Part shown: one piece after another, positions 5,075 to 7,293 of the stretch
Layout: each line of letters starts with the position of its first letter
Numbering within the stretch: the stretch's first letter is position 1
Program-made: the position numbers and the translations under genes
Notes under the pieces: generated by a model
Database searches by the model: none
The model's input: only the letters and a program-made list of their open reading frames with translations
What the model was told of the DNA's origin: nothing
Assembly (NCBI GenBank): GCA_017445115.1
Contig: JAFSUU010000050.1
Coordinates: 1-7,293, forward strand
Length of the DNA: 7,293 bases
Direction of reading: 5' to 3'
Source of the DNA: Clostridia bacterium
Lineage (GTDB): Bacteria; Bacillota_A; Clostridia; Oscillospirales; CAG-272

Positions 5075-5536
5075 TCAGCCCAACTGCTCGATCAGATAGT
5101 TTTCGTAGCCGATCCTTTCGATAATGCCCATGTGCTGTGCGACCCATGCGCGGTGGTCGGATTCGCATTCGACAAAGCTTTCTACCAGCTTTCTGGTAAT
5201 GGAGTCATCGGTAAGAGATGCGGCGATCTTTTCGAGTTCTTCAACGCCTTTGTACTCCTTAAAACCGTCGTCCCAATCCTTCAAAAGATCTTTGATCTCG
5301 CAGAAGGTCGGCTGCTCGACGCATCCGAACACAGGCTTGCCGCCGAGTGCAACGACTCTTTCCGTGCATTTTCTTGCTTCTTCCAGTTCTTCTTCCGCTT
5401 CTTCCTTGCAGCGATCCGCGAACTTTCCGAATCCCTGCGCACGGAATGTTGCTTCATGGATGTAGTCCGCCTGTGAGCTGGAATACCAGGCGATAGCATA
5501 ATCGTTGAGCATCTTGATCTTTTCTTCGAGCGTCAT
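5075..5536 (-). CDS. Bacterioferritin-like four-helix protein with an incomplete di-iron site
   Basis: A 153-residue helical protein whose C-terminus (HRAWVAQHMGIIERIGYENYL, split here as HRAWVAQHMG and IIERIGYENYL) matches the helix D/E end of bacterioferritin. CTERVVALGGKP aligns with IERILFLEGLP. Aligned by eye to E. coli Bfr, ferroxidase ligands Glu51, Glu127 and His130 correspond to Glu50, Glu125 and His128. Glu18 corresponds to Trp17, His54 to Glu53 and Glu94 to Gly91. The haem Met52 corresponds to Leu51. It also has several Cys (43, 57, 72, 79, 124), unusual for Bfr. The start at 5536 is preferred over an earlier TTG because GGAGG lies 8 bases upstream and similarity begins there. It is the first gene of the redox operon, behind the dyad array at 5627-5679. 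It may store or bind metal, or be a scaffold; ferroxidase activity is doubtful. Confidence 0.82.
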   Translation of the reverse strand: MTLEEKIKMLNDYAIAWYSSSQADYIHEATFRAQGFGKFADRCKEEAEEELEEARKCTERVVALGGKPVFGCVEQPTFCEIKDLLKDWDDGFKEYKGVEELEKIAASLTDDSITRKLVESFVECESDHRAWVAQHMGIIERIGYENYLIEQLG

Positions 5537-5597
5537 AACAAATTCCTCCAAATCGTTTTTATACATTATTGTGCGCCGCTTTGTTGTGCACAATCAT

Positions 5598-5626
5598 AGT
5601 ATAAAGGAGGAAAAGCCGAAAAGCAA
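5598..5626 (-). promoter_or_regulatory. Candidate promoter P1 of the redox operon
   Basis: Minus-strand TTGCTT (5621-5626), 17 bp, TATACT (5598-5603). The -10 is good and the -35 weak. The predicted start is near 5591, giving a leader of about 55 bases. The dyad at 5627-5650 would then lie directly upstream of the -35 box, an activator-like position. Confidence 0.5.
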
Positions 5627-5650
5627 GTTATAAAACGCAGTCGTTATAAC
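5627..5650. promoter_or_regulatory. Dyad operator candidate A (GTTATAA-N10-TTATAAC)
   Basis: GTTATAA (5627-5633) and TTATAAC (5644-5650) are perfect 7-bp inverted arms 10 bp apart. An identical-format dyad lies at 5656-5679. The right arm also forms part of CGTTATAACG (5642-5651) and of a perfect 19-bp palindrome between the dyads (5644-5662). It lies upstream of the redox operon and downstream of the TetR gene. The binding protein is unknown; TetR is the nearest candidate. Confidence 0.65.
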
Positions 5651-5671
5651 GCCGCGTTATAAATCGGTGAA
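5643..5671 (-). promoter_or_regulatory. Candidate promoter P2 of the redox operon
   Basis: Minus-strand TTCACC (5666-5671, four of six consensus bases), 17 bp, TATAAC (5643-5648, five of six). The predicted start is near 5636, with a leader of about 100 bases. Its -35 lies in dyad B and its -10 in dyad A, which would fit repression. Choosing between P1 and P2 is not possible from sequence alone. Confidence 0.4.
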
Positions 5672-5680
5672 ATTATAACG
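5655..5680. promoter_or_regulatory. Dyad operator candidate B (8-bp perfect arms, N10)
   Basis: CGTTATAA (5655-5662) and TTATAACG (5673-5680) are perfect inverted arms 10 bp apart. This is the same format as dyad A, with centres 29 bp apart. It could form a hairpin in RNA after the TetR gene, but it is AT-rich and lacks a following T run, so an operator reading is preferred. Confidence 0.65.
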
Positions 5681-5692
5681 TTTTTGATGCCA

Positions 5693-6244
5693 TTACCTGC
5701 AAAGATATGGTCTGAGCTTCTCCGGAATACAGGCTTCCATTGCCTCAGCGGCCTCTTCGCAGGACGACGGCTTGTCGTTCATCAGCCATTCGCACAGATA
5801 CTGCCCCGTTCCGTAACAGTAGATTTTTATCATAGCTACAAGATCGTCGTTAACGTTCTTCCTCCCGGTTTTCTTCCTGACTTCATCCATAATATATCCG
5901 ATGTTCAGTTTAGTCATCTGATTTATGAAGGAGTCTCTGCCGCTTGTATGCTTCAAGGCGTTGATCATATACTTTCGGTTTTCGGCATAATACCGCAGAC
6001 CGTCCAGGAGGGTGTCCTTCCACACGTATCCGCCGTGCCCGATCCGGTCTACGTTTTTCTGAGCCTCGCTTATGTAGATCCAGACTATTAGATCATACTT
6101 ATCCTTGAAATGTCGATAGAAAGTAGTACTCGTCATAGAGCAGTTGTCAGCGATCTCGGCTATGGTTATTTTATTGATCGGCTTACCTGCCGATAACTCC
6201 ATAAATGATTCGGCAAGTATTTCTTTGGTTGTTTTTCGTTTCAT
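5693..6244 (-). CDS. TetR/AcrR-family transcriptional regulator
   Basis: A 183-residue regulator of typical TetR length. Residues about 5-52 form the DNA-binding domain. ITIAEIADNCSMTSTTFYRHF (about 26-46, quoted here as ITIAEIADNC and SMTSTTFYRHF) is the helix-turn-helix and FKDKYDLIVWIY links to the ligand domain. The C-terminal part is helical and resembles the DhaS-like TetR branch (WKDTLLDGLRYYAENRKY, then CYGTGQYLCEWL), but no ligand can be named. Two in-frame ATGs exist at 6250 and 6244. The second is preferred because AAAGG at 6254-6258 is 9 bases from it and only 3 from the first. The gene ends 13 bp before a pair of dyads that front the redox operon, which makes it the nearest candidate regulator of that operon. 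It lies 138 bp after the macro-domain gene. Confidence 0.9.
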   Translation of the reverse strand: MKRKTTKEILAESFMELSAGKPINKITIAEIADNCSMTSTTFYRHFKDKYDLIVWIYISEAQKNVDRIGHGGYVWKDTLLDGLRYYAENRKYMINALKHTSGRDSFINQMTKLNIGYIMDEVRKKTGRKNVNDDLVAMIKIYCYGTGQYLCEWLMNDKPSSCEEAAEAMEACIPEKLRPYLCR

Positions 6245-6388
6245 AAACATCTACCTTTCAGGGTTTCATTTATCCCGGAAAATCGGAATCTATCAATTTC
6301 CGTAGAATCACATCATATCCTGTTTTTACCCACAGGAATACTCATAGCTGACCTGCACTAATTTCAAATCCCGATTTAGTTAACTCTT

Positions 6389-7293
6389 TTACACACCTAA
6401 CAACGCCTGATCAAAGGCGAACAGTGCTTCGTTGATCTCAAATACGTTGTAGTTTCCGTTGTTGATGAAATACTCAATGATGATATCGAACTTATTGCTG
6501 TGTGACAGTGCAAAGCCGGCTTTCATCAGCATATCTTTTGTTTCCGTCAAGGGAAGCTCCAAAGCGATGGCGAAGGCGAGCGCCGTCGTCTTGCTCGGTT
6601 TATAGAGCCGGTCGCTTCTGATCTTGGAGAACAACTTGCGGTCAATGTTCGCCTTTTTATAGCACTCGGCGTCGGTCATTCCCTTTTCGTCGATCTTACG
6701 AAGCAGCATTTCGGAAAAGCTCTCGTCGATTTGTTTCAAGGCGTCGTCAAGCGACGTCTTTTTTGCCTGTGCAAATGTCGCTTGAGGAGCAGGCATTGAG
6801 GAAAGAATCTGCGTCTCGCCGATAAAGGTATCGCTGAGAACCGCGCTCTCCTGATCCCCTGCCCAAGCGTCTAAATCTTCCGATCTTCTTCTGTAATTGA
6901 ACTCAAAATGCTCGTCTACGTATTTGTCGTCGATATAAGTTGCGATATCGTTAAACAGTTTTTCCCCGATTTGATAAGCTGACTTATCATAAATGACGAT
7001 ATAGACGAGCATATCTTCCTTCAACAGAAAGGCGGTGATTTCGTCCACGGCAACCTTCAGCGCCTGATCCTTCGGATACCCGTAAACCCCGGAGGAGATC
7101 AGCGGAAAAGCGACGCTTTCGCAACCGTTCTCTTTTGCAAGTTCAAGCGAATTATGGTAACAGGATCGCAACAAACTTTCCTCTCCGTGCGTTCCATCTC
7201 TCCATCTCGGTCCAACAGTGTGTATCACGAATTTTGCCGGGAGCTTGTAGCCCTTTGTTATTTTCGCATCGCCGGTCTTGCATCCGCCGAGCG
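6389..7293 (-). CDS. Macro domain protein with C-terminal HTH-like domain, 5' end missing
   Basis: The reading frame stays open to the right edge, so the start and the N-terminal part of the macro domain are outside the window; 300 residues are visible. Visible residues 1-105 are a macro domain: [20 protein letters not shown], then IHTVGPRW, and the ADP-ribose phosphate loop ISSGVYGYP (about 65-73). Such domains bind ADP-ribose and often remove it from proteins or deacetylate O-acetyl-ADP-ribose. After a polar linker (about 130-185), residues 190-275 look like an XRE/Cro-type helix-turn-helix followed by a helical tail: [20 protein letters not shown], then [20 protein letters not shown], ending [19 protein letters not shown] recall this tail from other clostridial proteins. 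The apparent GTG start at 7228 is rejected because clear macro-domain sequence precedes it. Its target is unknown. Confidence 0.88.
   Translation of the reverse strand, partial: LGGCKTGDAKITKGYKLPAKFVIHTVGPRWRDGTHGEESLLRSCYHNSLELAKENGCESVAFPLISSGVYGYPKDQALKVAVDEITAFLLKEDMLVYIVIYDKSAYQIGEKLFNDIATYIDDKYVDEHFEFNYRRRSEDLDAWAGDQESAVLSDTFIGETQILSSMPAPQATFAQAKKTSLDDALKQIDESFSEMLLRKIDEKGMTDAECYKKANIDRKLFSKIRSDRLYKPSKTTALAFAIALELPLTETKDMLMKAGFALSHSNKFDIIIEYFINNGNYNVFEINEALFAFDQALLGV

Noticed and set aside
5584..5593. Perfect 10-bp palindrome TTGTGCACAA near the P1 start of the redox operon
   Set aside because: Short palindromes of this size arise by chance, and no second copy or known regulator supports it.
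5537..5593. Upstream extension of the bacterioferritin-like gene by 19 codons from a TTG
   Set aside because: The extension has no family similarity, while the ATG at 5536 has a well-placed GGAGG; the extra codons lie in the leader.
6284..6302. CGGAA-N9-TTCCG dyad upstream of the TetR gene, considered as its autoregulatory operator
   Set aside because: The 5-bp arms are short, the site occurs once, and no convincing promoter overlaps it; it does not resemble the dyads at 5627-5679.
6318..6337. TCCTGT-N8-ACAGGA hairpin between the macro and TetR genes
   Set aside because: A 6-bp stem with an 8-base loop and no T run after it is too weak to call a terminator or regulatory RNA.

Overview
The window looks like chromosomal DNA of a strictly anaerobic, moderate-GC Firmicute of the class Clostridia, probably a gut or sediment Oscillospiraceae/Lachnospiraceae-like organism. 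This is inferred from the gene families (Rrf2 of the YwnA type, two rubredoxin-containing proteins, Bcp peroxiredoxin, OhrR, small split-barrel flavoprotein), the strong AGGAGG-type ribosome binding sites and the sigma-A-like promoters. Every convincing gene lies on the minus strand, so the genes read from right to left. No RNA gene, insertion sequence, CRISPR array or origin was seen, and no gene-free stretch exceeds 300 bases.

Reading in the direction of transcription: the right edge (7293-6389) holds the C-terminal part of a macro-domain protein with a C-terminal helix-turn-helix-like domain. A TetR-family regulator follows (6244-5693). Just after its stop lie two identical-format dyads (GTTATAA-N10-TTATAAC, 5627-5679). 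They sit in front of a tight run of seven genes (5536-2269): a bacterioferritin-like four-helix protein, a split-barrel flavoprotein, a 60-residue winged-helix protein, an OhrR-type thiol sensor, a Bcp peroxiredoxin, a metallo-beta-lactamase/rubredoxin fusion, and a free rubredoxin with a shortened first metal knuckle. Spacings are 5-30 bp, except for one 77-bp gap before ohrR. This is best read as a peroxide/oxygen defence operon of an anaerobe. Rubredoxins and a flavoprotein would carry electrons, Bcp would remove peroxides and OhrR would sense them.

A von Willebrand A domain protein follows (2132-1464), ending in a strong intrinsic terminator (1413-1446). The left part is a second stress module: a YwnB-like NAD(P)-binding protein (1306-674), a YwnA-like Rrf2 regulator (598-155) and the start of a flavodoxin-fold reductase (140-1, cut by the window). 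Three copies of one 23-bp dyad (CTTGTMA-N9-TTACAAG) lie on the two promoters of this module. Two of them contain the -35 box within a half-site and one covers a predicted transcription start. This strongly suggests an autoregulated Rrf2 regulon for electrophile, quinone or redox stress.

The most novel points are the two operator families, the incomplete di-iron site of the bacterioferritin-like protein, the fusion of a hydrolase-type metallo-beta-lactamase with rubredoxin, and the C-x-C-G rubredoxin. All functional statements rest on reading motifs by eye; no database search was possible.
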